Assembly: GCA_963813525.1 (NCBI GenBank)
Contig: CAWEZI010000005.1
Location: 2,790,001-2,854,000, forward strand
DNA from: Bog-756 sp963813525
GTDB lineage: Bacteria > Actinomycetota > Acidimicrobiia > Acidimicrobiales > RAAP-2
DNA: 64,000 nucleotides
Reading direction: 5' to 3'
How positions within the stretch are numbered: position 1 is the first letter of the stretch; each line of letters starts with the position of its first letter. The translations under genes and the position numbers were made by a program. Under the pieces are notes generated by a model. That model was given only the letters and a program-made list of their open reading frames with translations, was not told where the DNA came from and made no database searches. Shown piece after piece: positions 17,117 to 26,101 of this stretch.

Positions 17117-17493
17117 GCGCATCGGGTGGCGGCCTCGGGGACTTTGCTCAGGCAGGCAGGGCAGTCCCGCACCGGGTCCTCCTGGGGGGTGAGCCCGAGC
17201 CGGTCCATGAGGTGGTTCACCGGCTTGACCACCAGGAAGAAGACGACGGTGGCCACCAGTATGAAGGAAAGCAAGGCATTGAAGAAGGCGCCGTAGGCGA
17301 AGTGGGACCCGTGGACGGTGAAGCTCAGGTTGTCGAAATTGCGCTTGCCGGCGGCGGCGGCGATCAACGGCGTGATGATGTCGGCCACCAGGGCGTTGAC
17401 CAGGGCGGTAAAAGCTACGCCCACCACCACGGCCACGGCCAGGTCGAGCAGGTTTCCCCGCAGCAGGAAACTCTTGAAGTCCTTCCACATCAC
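17068..17493 (-). CDS. mscL: Large-conductance mechanosensitive channel MscL with zinc-ribbon tail
   Basis: A protein of 141 aa. The MscL core is clear: N-terminal amphipathic helix FKSFLLRGNLLDLAVAVVVG, TM1 about 16-40, a periplasmic loop, TM2 about 68-92, and a cytoplasmic helix. The channel opens under membrane tension to relieve osmotic downshock. After the core, residues 108-134 carry CPAC and CAYC pairs, a zinc-ribbon-like tail seen in some actinobacterial homologues but absent from E. coli MscL. The start is ATG 17493; a second Met follows at once. Its 3' end overlaps the MFS gene on the other strand. Confidence 0.93.
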   Translation of the reverse strand: MMWKDFKSFLLRGNLLDLAVAVVVGVAFTALVNALVADIITPLIAAAAGKRNFDNLSFTVHGSHFAYGAFFNALLSFILVATVVFFLVVKPVNHLMDRLGLTPQEDPVRDCPACLSKVPEAATRCAYCTSALTPTGPGPST

Positions 17494-17564
17494 GGTCCTC
17501 CTCCGCTGATCTTCCCTCGCAGTTCCGAATCAGGCAGGTCCTCGGGTCAGAATCATGGGGGGCC

Positions 17565-18050
17565 TCAGGGCCGCCCCGTATGGACCGAGGCGAGCCACCG
17601 GCCGGTCGAGGGCACCGTGCACACCAAGGTGGCTGCCCGCAAGAGCCAGTCGATCACTGCCCGATTGTCGGCGTCGGCCGGAACCAGCACAACCAGTCCG
17701 CGACGCGGGTGGTCCTGCGTGATCCGCCAGCCCTCCGGGAGCGGGCACCCCAGATCACGTAGGTGCCAGGCAACCCGCGGCCCGGCGGCGTGCTGCAGGC
17801 CGACCGTGGTCGACTTGGTCGCTCCGTTCGGGGTCGGCTTTCCCGGCAACCAGGTGACGGTCGGGACTTTGTGGGTCGACCCGCCCAAAAAGGCGAACGG
17901 GCCCGGCTGTGGGGGCTCGTGGTCTTCGTCGATGATCGGCTCCACGTTGATCCAGCCGGTGCCTGACCCTTGCGCTTCTGCCATGGCAGCCAGCAGAGCG
18001 GGGTCGTCGTGCTCGACGAACTCGATCTCACGCGGTCGGCTCCGGGTCAT
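17565..18050 (-). CDS. Conserved hypothetical protein
   Basis: Function not recognised. A soluble protein of 161 aa with no signal peptide or membrane segment. It is acidic near the N-terminus and has GWINVEPIIDED and WHLRDLGCPLPEGWRITQDH stretches that look structured. The ATG at 18050 overlaps the stop of the LLM oxidoreductase gene (ATGA), so the two are an operon; an upstream in-frame start at 18101 is less likely. A role linked to the oxidoreductase is possible but unsupported. Confidence 0.7.
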   Translation of the reverse strand: MTRSRPREIEFVEHDDPALLAAMAEAQGSGTGWINVEPIIDEDHEPPQPGPFAFLGGSTHKVPTVTWLPGKPTPNGATKSTTVGLQHAAGPRVAWHLRDLGCPLPEGWRITQDHPRRGLVVLVPADADNRAVIDWLLRAATLVCTVPSTGRWLASVHTGRP

Positions 18051-18937
18051 GTCTGGAGATCGAGAACGCCAGCGGCCAACAATGTGAGCTCGTCTCTCCA
18101 TGATTCCGGCGCCACCAGCGGTCGGACCACGAACTTGGAGAATCCCACGGCGCAGAACTCCTCCAGCATGCGACGCAGCCCGTCGATCCCCACCGGGATC
18201 ACCTGCGTCGGGTCCACCCCGCGGCGAGTGGCAGATACGGCCCGGATCATCTGCGGCGAGAGCGGTTCGGGAGCATAGGCAACAGACACCCCGAAGTGCT
18301 CGGGACTTATTGAGCGTCCCGCCTCTTCAGCGGCCTCGTCGATGACGATCCGGGCCGCTGCCACCTCTTGTGGAGTACACGAGGAAGGCAGCCACCCGTC
18401 GGCGAACCGACCACACCGCCGCAGGGCGGCCGGAACCATGCCGCCGGTCCAGAACTCGAGGGGCTGCTGGAGCGGAAGGGGGGAAAGGGTGACGCCGTCG
18501 AATTGGGCGGCATCACCATGGTGGCTGACCGTCTCCCCGTCCCACAGTCTGCGGACCAGCGGAAGCATCTCGTCCATCATCCGACCCTTGGCCCCGGGTT
18601 CCACCCCCACCGCACCGGTTTCCGGCGCTCGGGACAGACCCGGAACGAAGGTGACCAGAAGCCGTCCCGCCGACAGTCGGTCGAGGCCGGCCAGCTGCTT
18701 GGCCAACCTGACCGGGTTGCGCCCGGGCAGGAGGATGGTGGTACCCAATTTGAGCCGCTGGTTATGGGCGGCGGCGAAGGCCAGCCCGACCAGCGGATCG
18801 ATGGTCGGCGCCGTCAGTATCTCCGGCAACCAGATCGAATCGAACCCCAACTCGGCCAGGCCATCGACCACGCCGGCCAGTCCCGCTCCGTCGCCCACAG
18901 GTGCCGGGCCCAATCCCACCCCGATACGAATCTTCAT
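18047..18937 (-). CDS. LLM-class (luciferase-like) F420/flavin-dependent oxidoreductase
   Basis: A protein of 296 aa with a luciferase-like TIM barrel: N-terminal MKIRIGVGLGP, LAELGFDSIWLPEI, LKLGTTILLPGRNPVRLAKQ and LDRLSAGRLLV, all typical of this family in actinobacteria, where many members use coenzyme F420. Substrate unknown. The ATG at 18937 gives the standard N-terminus. It is followed with a 4-bp overlap by the hypothetical gene ending at 17565. The nitroreductase upstream is on the same strand, 46 bp away. Confidence 0.87.
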   Translation of the reverse strand: MKIRIGVGLGPAPVGDGAGLAGVVDGLAELGFDSIWLPEILTAPTIDPLVGLAFAAAHNQRLKLGTTILLPGRNPVRLAKQLAGLDRLSAGRLLVTFVPGLSRAPETGAVGVEPGAKGRMMDEMLPLVRRLWDGETVSHHGDAAQFDGVTLSPLPLQQPLEFWTGGMVPAALRRCGRFADGWLPSSCTPQEVAAARIVIDEAAEEAGRSISPEHFGVSVAYAPEPLSPQMIRAVSATRRGVDPTQVIPVGIDGLRRMLEEFCAVGFSKFVVRPLVAPESWRDELTLLAAGVLDLQT

Positions 18938-18983
18938 GAGTGGCGCCTTTGACAGCTGGCCCCGACCGTCACCAAGGGAGCGA

Positions 18984-19676
18984 TCATGTCGCCTGCATCG
19001 GTGGTCCGTCGAAGCGGTCGAACGTGGCAAAGGACTCGACCGGATCGCGGCGGAGCCGGGTGGGCTGACCCACCGGTCGACCGAGGGCTAAGAGGCCGGC
19101 CACCGACAGGGTCTCGGGGACTCCCAGCAGATCCTTCACCAACCCTTCGTCTCGGATGACCATCGTGGTCATGACGCCGCCCAGCCCCTCGCTGCGAGCC
19201 GCCAACAGAACGCTCCAGGCAAAAGGGTAGATCGATGCACCGCCGACCATGGTGTAGTGGTCGGCATCGCGGTCGACGGCGGCCAGACGGGTCAGATCGG
19301 CCAGTAGGACAAGTATCACCGGCACCGCGTCGAGGTTCTCGGCGAATCCGCCGGGGTTTTCAGCCGCTGCGGATGCCATACCGGCGGCGCCGGCCAACGC
19401 CAGCCGCTCTCGCTCGCGGTCGACGACCGGGGCCCAGGGGGTGAGGCCGGCCGATATCTGGGCCAGATACTCGTACCATCCGGGCAGATAAGCGTCGCGG
19501 AGACCCCGCCGTAGGGCGGGATCCTTGACCACGATCACCCGCCACGCTTGCCGATTCCCTCCGTTGGGGGCGAAGCGGGCGGTGTCCAGCAGCCGGTAGA
19601 CGACATGATCGGGGACCGGAGCGGTCTCGAATTGCCGGGCCGCACCCGTCGACCGGAGAGCGTCAATGAGTTCCAC
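18984..19676 (-). CDS. Nitroreductase family protein
   Basis: A protein of 230 aa with the FMN-dependent nitroreductase fold. Visible are the N-terminal helix ELIDALRSTGAARQFETAPV, the FMN-contact segment DTARFAPNGGNRQAWRVIVV and the later SEGLGGVMTTM stretch. Such enzymes reduce nitro groups, quinones or other electrophiles with NAD(P)H. The GTG at 19676 was chosen because upstream codons give a non-conserved Pro/Arg-rich sequence. It sits in a minus-strand cluster with the LLM oxidoreductase downstream and a peroxiredoxin upstream, so a redox or detoxification theme is likely. Confidence 0.85.
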   Translation of the reverse strand: MELIDALRSTGAARQFETAPVPDHVVYRLLDTARFAPNGGNRQAWRVIVVKDPALRRGLRDAYLPGWYEYLAQISAGLTPWAPVVDRERERLALAGAAGMASAAAENPGGFAENLDAVPVILVLLADLTRLAAVDRDADHYTMVGGASIYPFAWSVLLAARSEGLGGVMTTMVIRDEGLVKDLLGVPETLSVAGLLALGRPVGQPTRLRRDPVESFATFDRFDGPPMQAT

Positions 19677-19818
19677 GCTCCCCGACGGTAGTGGCCACGT
19701 GGATCGGACGGGGCACTCCGAGCCGGGCACCGGGGGGACGGCGCCTGTACGCCGCTCGGCAGCACAGATCGGATGTACCGGTGACCGGTGGGGGCAGAGC
19801 AGCCGAGTGGCCCGGTGA

Positions 19819-20301
19819 CTACAGCGATTCGAGAATGGCGTCGGCGGCACTCACCGACAGGCCCGGACCAGGCTCCACGTTGAGGGTGGTCACCACGCCA
19901 TCATCGATGACCATGGCGTAGCGCTGGGATCGGGTTCCCAGTCCGAAACCGCTCCCGTCCATCTCGAGTCCGACGGCCCGGGCGAAATCGCCGTTCCCAT
20001 CGGCCAACATGAGGACCTGATCACCGACATTCTGGTCCTTGCCCCAGGCATCCATGACGAAGGGATCGTTGACCGAGATGCAGGCCACTGTGTCGACCCC
20101 CTTGGCGGTCAAGGCGTCGTGACGAACGATGTAACTGGGCAGGTGGTAGTCCGAGCAGGTCGGAGTGAATGCGCCAGGTACGGCGAACAGCACCACCTTG
20201 CCCGAACCCAGAATCTCGCCCGTCTGGACGGGCGTCGGTCCGTCTGGTCCCCATGTCATGACGCGAACGTCGGGAATCCGGTCGCCGACAGCGATAGCCA
20301 T
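19819..20301 (-). CDS. Peroxiredoxin (Prx5-like)
   Basis: A thiol peroxidase of 160 aa. The Prx5 signature PGAFTPTC places the peroxidatic Cys at residue 49, and the N-terminus (AVGDRIPDVRV) is typical. No clear resolving Cys appears in the C-terminal half, which suggests a 1-Cys mechanism with an external reductant. It reduces H2O2 and organic hydroperoxides in the cytoplasm. Separated by 142 bp from the nitroreductase downstream and 184 bp from the thioesterase upstream, so it probably has its own promoter. Confidence 0.92.
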   Translation of the reverse strand: MAIAVGDRIPDVRVMTWGPDGPTPVQTGEILGSGKVVLFAVPGAFTPTCSDYHLPSYIVRHDALTAKGVDTVACISVNDPFVMDAWGKDQNVGDQVLMLADGNGDFARAVGLEMDGSGFGLGTRSQRYAMVIDDGVVTTLNVEPGPGLSVSAADAILESL

Positions 20302-20485
20302 GGTCTCTCCTTACGGTTCGGCGCTACAGCGCGTTTGGGAGCCACCGGGAGCGGGTCATGGCCACCGGGGTCACCCGCAGCATACGGTGGCGGCCGCACC
20401 ATCACCGCCGGCCCGCCGCGGTGGAACCGCCTGGGCCGACTTTCGGTTGGAGAGAGGTAGTGAACAGCCCTCCTTCTCGTGTCGT

Positions 20486-20929
20486 TCAGACGGGCGAAAG
20501 CTGGCTTTCGATGACATCGACCAGCCAGGCCGGCATGCGTGCCGCCCGACCGGAGGGATCGATGGCACCGTGGACGGTGACAGCGGTGGCCATGGCCTGA
20601 CCGTCGACGGTGAGCAGGTAAGCCACCTGAAAGGTCGCCCGGGTGGGGATGCCCACCGTGACGTGGATGTCCACCACGTCGTCAAAACGCAGCGGCCGCC
20701 GGTAGTGGACGAGGAGCTCGAGGACGGCGAAGTCGATTCCTTCGGCACGGACCTGCTGGTAGGGAAAGCCGGCATGCCGCAACAAACAGACCCGAGCTTC
20801 TTCGAGATAGGCGGCGTACGCCCCATGGTGAATGACGCCCATTGCGTCCGTTTCGGCGAAGCGGGTCCTGATGCGATGACTGAACGGATAGTCGTCGGCT
20901 CGTAGAGACGGAGTCAGAGCGGCGCGCAC
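20486..20929 (-). CDS. Acyl-CoA thioesterase, 4HBT/YbgC-like hotdog fold
   Basis: A protein of 147 aa, the normal size for a single hotdog domain. The catalytic segment ETDAMGVIHHGAYAAYLEEA contains the Asp of 4-hydroxybenzoyl-CoA thioesterase-type enzymes, and VHYRRPLRFDD follows as in YbgC. Expected to hydrolyse short or aryl acyl-CoA esters. The downstream end of the adjacent DUF7064-like gene lies only 9 bp upstream on the same strand, so the two are probably cotranscribed. Confidence 0.88.
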   Translation of the reverse strand: MRAALTPSLRADDYPFSHRIRTRFAETDAMGVIHHGAYAAYLEEARVCLLRHAGFPYQQVRAEGIDFAVLELLVHYRRPLRFDDVVDIHVTVGIPTRATFQVAYLLTVDGQAMATAVTVHGAIDPSGRAARMPAWLVDVIESQLSPV

Positions 20930-20938
20930 GGGCCGAGA

Positions 20939-21904
20939 CTACCGTCGGAGGGTCCCTTCGTCGGGCTGATCACCCCGGCGATCGGGTTGGTTCCATTCGA
21001 TCCACCCGACACCCTCCCGACCGTCCCCGGTCACGAACCGGGCAGCGGCCCGAGGAAAGCGACTCGTCCGTTCGTCGGGGGCAACGAGGAGGAGTGGACC
21101 GAAGGCCAGCGGATGGATAGCCACCTCGATGCCACCCGGCTGTAGGTGGGCCACCGCACCCACCGGCAGGCCCTCATTGCCCAATTCCTCACTCATGGTC
21201 AGTGCGTCGACGGAATGAACAGTGCCGTCGGGCTGCTGGATGTAGCCCAGAGCCACCGACTGACCGGGCATCCGGATGTCAGCGAAATGGAGACGGGTCC
21301 CATCGTCCAGACGCGCGGCCGCCCAGCACCAGCCGAAGGCCCACCAGTCCCGAACCCCCCATGAGTGGTCCCGCTGCCCCGGGCCGTCGACAGCCAGCCG
21401 ATCCCCACCCACGGTGATCTCACCGGTGACCAGGCACGGGATCTCGTAGCGGGTCGTCACCTGGTAGTGGTACGGACGCCCGTCGGTGAGCCAGGTGAGA
21501 TCGAGGGCCAGAGATGTGGGTGTGCCCGCCTCCTGCCGGTAGATAGCCGTGGGATCGAGGTGCACGGCGGCCGGAGCTGTTCCCGCCACCCTCATGGCCG
21601 CCAACGGCTCCTCGATCGTCCCGTTCACCTGGTAGCCGCGGGACCCGACGCACAGGTCGGCGCCGGCCGGGTGCGGGAGGTCGTAGGCCACCGATGCCAC
21701 CAGCGGCCGGTCGGGGCCGACCACCATGGTGGTCCACCAGGTCACGCCCAGGTTGGGATAGAGGCCGATGCGAACATAACCGGCCAAAGCGCCTCTGTCG
21801 GCCACGAAGTCGAGGTAGTAGGACTCGTTCCACAGCGGGTCGGCTTCGGGAACGTGCCGCCACTCGTCGGAAGGATCGACCCTGTGGCCCCGGTCCTCAG
21901 GCAC
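20939..21904 (-). CDS. Hydroxyneurosporene-synthase-like / DUF7064-type beta-barrel protein
   Basis: A protein of 321 aa. It has the signature GQRDHSWGVRDWW in the middle and a WNESYYLDFVADRG opening, as in the lipocalin-like family that includes CrtC-type hydratases and many uncharacterised actinobacterial proteins next to CoA-ester genes. No signal peptide. Enzymatic role unknown; a hydrophobic ligand or isoprenoid/steroid substrate would fit the fold. GTG start at 21904. It precedes the thioesterase by 9 bp. Confidence 0.68.
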   Translation of the reverse strand: MPEDRGHRVDPSDEWRHVPEADPLWNESYYLDFVADRGALAGYVRIGLYPNLGVTWWTTMVVGPDRPLVASVAYDLPHPAGADLCVGSRGYQVNGTIEEPLAAMRVAGTAPAAVHLDPTAIYRQEAGTPTSLALDLTWLTDGRPYHYQVTTRYEIPCLVTGEITVGGDRLAVDGPGQRDHSWGVRDWWAFGWCWAAARLDDGTRLHFADIRMPGQSVALGYIQQPDGTVHSVDALTMSEELGNEGLPVGAVAHLQPGGIEVAIHPLAFGPLLLVAPDERTSRFPRAAARFVTGDGREGVGWIEWNQPDRRGDQPDEGTLRR

Positions 21905-22038
21905 CGATCAGACAAACCAGGTGAGCCGGCAGCGCGACAGAGGGGAGTGACGACCAACCGGACCATCGCTGGTCACGCTGCCTCTGGCCACCACGAGTTT
22001 CCACTGCCAGACCGGAGTCCCCTGCGGCCCCTCAACGC

Positions 22039-22953
22039 TCAGCCGAGATTGTTGGCACAGGTGCCTCCGTGGTTGTTGCTATTAGACCCATCAGGACAGG
22101 TCGTGTCATCCCAGACCGCCCCGGTCACGTTGACAGGGGTCATGTAGGCATCATCCAGGTCCGCCTGCGTGAAGTTTGCACCCTCCAGGCTGCCGCCATC
22201 GAAATCGACATCTTGGAGGTCGGCACCGGTCAGGTCGGCATCGGTCAGATGCGAGTCAGTCATGCGGGCGCCCGTCATGTCGGCTCCGGCCAGCTCCGCA
22301 TCGGGCAACTTGGCGTCCGAGAGAGTGGCATCGACAAACGAGGCACCGCCAGCATCGACGCCGGTCAGAGTGGCAAGAGTCAAGTTGGTGTCGGACAGGT
22401 CGGCGTCGACCAACGTGGCACTGGTCAGGTTCGACTCAAGAAGGTCGGCTCCCGAAAGATCGGCATTGGACAGATCGGCATCACTCAGGTCGCATTTCTT
22501 CAGATCAGCCCCCGGGGCGATGTTGGAGCAGTAGGGCGGGGCCACCGTCAGACTGGTGCTGGCCTTGACCGTTTTCGATCCCGTCACTTTCAGGGCGAAC
22601 TTATAGACCACAGCTTTGTTTCCGGTGGTGCCCGCCAGGGTGATCCCTGTGGAAACGGGACCGTTCGAACAGGGAACCGAAACCGGAAGCCCTGCGACCG
22701 GCTTTTTGGAGGAAAAGGTGCAACCGCTGGCGTTGGTCACGTCGGCGGAAAGGGTTGCCGTGCCGCCCGTGCTGGGGAGGGCCGCTGGACTGGCGGCAAA
22801 GGAAGAGACGGTCGTAGCACTGCCACTGGCTGGTCGTGTTGACGCGCCGCTCACGCCGGCATCCCGCACCATGAATACGCTGAGGACAGAAACCGCCACC
22901 AGGGCGGCGGACAGGCCGCGACGCCGTGCTCTCTTCAATTTCCCGCCCATCAT
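22039..22953 (-). CDS. Secreted pentapeptide-repeat protein with Ig-like domain
   Basis: A protein of 304 aa. The N-terminal RARRR plus a hydrophobic stretch (about 14-30) forms a signal peptide with possible cleavage after SGAS. Residues 50-140 look like an Ig-type domain with a Cys pair (ASGCTFSS, VPCSNG). Residues 145-280 are pentapeptide repeats of the A(D/N)Lxx type (DLSDADLSNADLSGADL), which fold as a right-handed quadrilateral helix. The tail has a CPDG...CANN pair. Probably cell-surface or secreted; function unknown. Such repeats are common in gyrase-mimic proteins, but the signal peptide argues against that here. Confidence 0.85.
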   Translation of the reverse strand: MMGGKLKRARRRGLSAALVAVSVLSVFMVRDAGVSGASTRPASGSATTVSSFAASPAALPSTGGTATLSADVTNASGCTFSSKKPVAGLPVSVPCSNGPVSTGITLAGTTGNKAVVYKFALKVTGSKTVKASTSLTVAPPYCSNIAPGADLKKCDLSDADLSNADLSGADLLESNLTSATLVDADLSDTNLTLATLTGVDAGGASFVDATLSDAKLPDAELAGADMTGARMTDSHLTDADLTGADLQDVDFDGGSLEGANFTQADLDDAYMTPVNVTGAVWDDTTCPDGSNSNNHGGTCANNLG

Positions 22954-23147
22954 CTCAAATTCCCGCCGATCATTTCCCCCCCGCTCATTTCTCCGATCCT
23001 AGAGGTTTCAACCGTCGACCGCACCTAGGAATGCAATCGGCCCCTTCACAGCCCCCTCCAAGGTACGGCGCCGGTCGTGGCCGTGCAGTGGCCGACGATG
23101 ACCGGTCCCTCTCGTCAACAGGGACCCAAGCCTCTACCATCGATACC

Positions 23148-23540
23148 ATGTCGATGAGCCGTGGTACCGCTCCACTCGGACTGGCCCTCGCCTTCACCGC
23201 CAGCGGAATCACCCATCTCGTCCGCCCCCAGGTCTTCGAATCCATGATGCCGAGGTTGATCCCCGTCCGGCATCACCGCGCACTGATCTACGTGAGCGGG
23301 GCGGCCGAGTTGGTCTGTGCCGTCGGTCTGGTACGCCGTACCCGTTGGGCTTCGCCGCTCAGCATTGCCGTGTTGGCGGCGGTCTTTCCGGCCAACCTAC
23401 AGATGGCGTTGGACGCCGGGTCGGGGCGTCAGCCCCAGGCCATGGACAACCTTTTGGTGGCATGGGGGCGACTCCCTCTCCAGATCGTGATGATCTGGGC
23501 CGCCCGTCAAGCGCATACACGGGTGGACGGCGAGACCTGA
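23148..23540 (+). CDS. DoxX-like small membrane protein
   Basis: A protein of 130 aa with about four membrane segments. The pattern SGITHLVRPQVFESMMPRLIP followed by ALIYVSGAAELVCAVGL is typical of DoxX/DUF4870-like four-helix membrane proteins, whose roles are mostly unknown and in mycobacteria touch redox balance. The ATG at 23148 was chosen; the frame is open further upstream, but the protein core begins here. The GNAT gene starts 7 bp after its stop, so they are likely one operon. Confidence 0.78.
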   Translation: MSMSRGTAPLGLALAFTASGITHLVRPQVFESMMPRLIPVRHHRALIYVSGAAELVCAVGLVRRTRWASPLSIAVLAAVFPANLQMALDAGSGRQPQAMDNLLVAWGRLPLQIVMIWAARQAHTRVDGET

Positions 23541-23547
23541 CCTACCG

Positions 23548-24051
23548 GTGAGCGACGTGATTCCTATCAGCATCCGCTCGCTCACAGCTGACGACTGGCA
23601 CGTTCTCCGCGCTTTCCGACTCCGGTCACTACAGGATTCCCCCAAGGCGTTCACGTCGACCTACGGACGGGAGAGCACATTCGATGAGGCCACGTGGCGG
23701 AAACAGGCTGAGGAGAGTCAGTGGTTCGTGGCCTGCGACGGCGCTCAGTCGGTAGGGATCGCTGCAGGTGTAACGGGCTGGACCAATGATCCGACGAAGC
23801 GCGAGCTGATGGCCATGTGGGTCGACCCGTCCTATCGGTCGAAGGGAGTCGCACGGACCCTGCTCGACGCGGTCGCCGACTGGGCCCGGGCCCAGGGAGC
23901 GTCCACCTTGCGCCTGGGCGTTGTTGAAGGGAACGACCGGGCTCGAGGCGCCTACTTCGGCCTCGGATTGCGATCCGTCGACGAGCGAATGGAGGTCTGG
24001 AATGATCCGACCACGTTCATCGAGATCATGGAGCGCGATCTCGATACCTGA
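23548..24051 (+). CDS. GNAT family N-acetyltransferase
   Basis: A protein of 167 aa starting at GTG 23548. It has the GNAT motif A in MWVDPSYRSKGVARTLLDAV and motif B in LRLGVVEGNDRARGAYFGLGL. The N-terminal IRSLTADDWHVLRAFRLRSL is the usual alpha1 region. Substrate unknown. It follows the DoxX-like gene by 7 bp. It converges with the NERD-domain gene, leaving 40 bp. Confidence 0.9.
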   Translation: MSDVIPISIRSLTADDWHVLRAFRLRSLQDSPKAFTSTYGRESTFDEATWRKQAEESQWFVACDGAQSVGIAAGVTGWTNDPTKRELMAMWVDPSYRSKGVARTLLDAVADWARAQGASTLRLGVVEGNDRARGAYFGLGLRSVDERMEVWNDPTTFIEIMERDLDT

Positions 24052-24091
24052 TGACCCTCCCCTCAGGGTCTCACCGATCGCCCTGTTGTGT

Positions 24092-25048
24092 TCACGCCTC
24101 CGGAAGGGCGGCCGCCAGGCTCAGGGCAAGACGAGCGATGGCGCGTGGGCCAAGAGGTCCGGGGCGGCCGACGAATCGCCTGGCTTCTTTCGGCCATCCG
24201 AGCCATACACCTCCAACCTTCGATGGACGGGCGAGGAATCCCCATTCCGCCCCTATCAGCACGACCATCGGGTAGATGGGAACCTCTCCACCGATCGACG
24301 TCCGCCCGAGCGCCACTCTTACCGCCGCTACCTGCTTTTCCATCCCGTCGAGATAGTTCGTTCGGTTGCAACCACGTACGAACAGCTGGGTCGGCCCCCT
24401 TCTGCATCCGAGACCCGATCTGCGGACCTCCACCCTGCCCGACGTGTTCTTGGCGTCCAAGACAAAGACGCCGGCAGGAGCGACAGCAATGTGATCGATG
24501 TTGGCACTGGTACCTCGTATGCGGCGGTCGTGAACAAGCACCACTCCCTTCGGGAGTAACCGGGACAGTCGGTCAGCCAACTCCTTTTCCCCCTGCGAAC
24601 CCTTCGCCCATGCCTCCGCTGATTGCTTCCGGCCCCCGAGCCTGGGCGCCAGTGCGAGAGCGGCACCCACGGCGGCGCCGATTCCGAGAACCTGGGCCGA
24701 GGCCATGGACTCGAGTGCGAACCGGTGGGTCGTTGTCGGCAGTCGTCCATGCTGGTGATTGACGAGAGCAGCGAGGACCTGGACGCCGAAGTAGGCCAGC
24801 CCGGCCACCCCAGCGACGGCGGCGAGACGAACCGGACGCTTGCGTCGGGCGATTTTTCTGTCCCTCAGGATCCGACGGTGGTATTCACGGGCGGCCGAGC
24901 GCCCCGGCATACCGATCTGAAGCGAGGGTAACCACCGGGGCGGGTCGGGAGCGGCCCGACAGTCCGGACAGACGACCTCGGAGTTGAGTTCACGACAAAC
25001 CAGAGTGCCCGCCGGTTGTGATTCTCCACACTCCGAACAAGCGCGCAT
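24092..25048 (-). CDS. NERD (nuclease-related) domain membrane protein with zinc ribbon
   Basis: A protein of 318 aa. The N-terminal zinc ribbon has CSECG and CPDC pairs (about residues 4-31). Two hydrophobic segments (about 73-92 and 114-135) suggest membrane anchoring. The NERD domain covers about 150-260, with GSQGEKELADRL, NIDHIAVAPAGVFVLDAKN and a following basic strand; the last has the acidic-then-DAK pattern of this restriction-endonuclease-like fold. NERD proteins are predicted nucleases of mostly unknown role. The ATG at 25048 places the zinc ribbon first; another start at 25081 would add 11 residues. Confidence 0.82.
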   Translation of the reverse strand: MRACSECGESQPAGTLVCRELNSEVVCPDCRAAPDPPRWLPSLQIGMPGRSAAREYHRRILRDRKIARRKRPVRLAAVAGVAGLAYFGVQVLAALVNHQHGRLPTTTHRFALESMASAQVLGIGAAVGAALALAPRLGGRKQSAEAWAKGSQGEKELADRLSRLLPKGVVLVHDRRIRGTSANIDHIAVAPAGVFVLDAKNTSGRVEVRRSGLGCRRGPTQLFVRGCNRTNYLDGMEKQVAAVRVALGRTSIGGEVPIYPMVVLIGAEWGFLARPSKVGGVWLGWPKEARRFVGRPGPLGPRAIARLALSLAAALPEA

Positions 25049-25328
25049 CTGTTGAAGAACCGCCGGCTCGCGATGCCTCATGCACGCAAAATATCTTTGG
25101 GGTGCGACATTGCCGTGCGGTTGGTAACTGGAAGAAGGGTGAATCCAGCGGTGAGGGTCTCAAACCGGGATGCAACCGATGGCTGCTTTCCGCTCAGAGC
25201 AAAAACTTACGGGGTCCGCTCGTTGCCGTGTTCAGAGCACGCCTCTATTGTCTACCCCTTTCGCTGGGCATCGACGAACCGGCCTGTTCGGAAACAAGTT
25301 GGCGATAATGGCTGGCATGGCTCACAGA

Positions 25329-25724
25329 TCAGCCTCGCATATCGACCGCGTTCACCCGACGGGGGCTGATCCGGACGACCAACCGGGCCTCGCCGGCGTG
25401 GTCATGGGCGCGAAGGTCGGCTCCATATTTTTGACCCACTCGGTCGGCAAAGGTGTAGTTGTCGTCGGCCGTCACCTCGGCGTCACCCCGTATCTCGAGG
25501 TAACGCTGGGTCGCGTGGAGGTCGAGGATGAACAAACAGCACTCCGGCCGCACCATGAGATTTTTCGTCTTCTGCCGGCTGGAGTTGAGCGAGATGGCCA
25601 CCGAGCGGCCATCGAAAAGAAACCAGACCTCCGACAGCTGGGGGTAGCCGTCGGGGCCGATGGTGGCAAGGGTGGCCACATCGGTGTCCAATAGATCACG
25701 ATGGGATTCGGGAATGTCGATCAT
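25329..25724 (-). CDS. PPOX-fold (pyridoxamine oxidase-like) F420/flavin-binding protein
   Basis: A protein of 131 aa with a single split-barrel domain: VATLATIGPDGYPQLSEVWFL, SLNSSRQKTKNLMVRPECCL, then YLEIRGDAEVT. This is the PPOX-class family that in actinobacteria includes many F420-dependent reductases. Substrate unknown. ATG 25724 gives the family-like N-terminus IDIPESHRDLL; an upstream in-frame start at 25748 would add 8 residues. A 280-bp intergenic region separates it from the NERD gene. Confidence 0.85.
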   Translation of the reverse strand: MIDIPESHRDLLDTDVATLATIGPDGYPQLSEVWFLFDGRSVAISLNSSRQKTKNLMVRPECCLFILDLHATQRYLEIRGDAEVTADDNYTFADRVGQKYGADLRAHDHAGEARLVVRISPRRVNAVDMRG

Positions 25725-26101
25725 TCGGCAACTCCTTGCATCGAGCAAGACACCAGGCCCCTACGATCCGTACCCACTTCGACAATCGACGAACCCGAAT
25801 CCGTCGTCGCACGGCGCTCACAGCGGATGCCCACGACGGCCAGGTCCCACCTACGACTGCTGCAGGCCAGTTTGTGAGCGGAGCAAGGGAAGGGTCGTGT
25901 CAGCGGGAGGCCGATGGGGGTCAAGCGGGCGACTCTGGTCGATTTTTGATCGCGGTTGGCCGGCGTCACGATTTCGTCACCAACTTCTTAACAAATGAAC
26001 CGAAAAATCTCCCGATCGACCACATCTCCTCAAAAGGCTGTAAGTAAGCTGAGACGCGTCCGCACGCTGGATCTACTGCCACCTATGTCGGAGGTTGGCC
26101 A
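25725..26101. other. Intergenic region, 377 bp
   Basis: No convincing gene. The right part (about 25960-26040) is AT-richer than its surroundings and probably holds the promoter for the small zinc-ribbon gene at 26102. Short overlapping frames here lack any recognisable motif. Confidence 0.4.
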
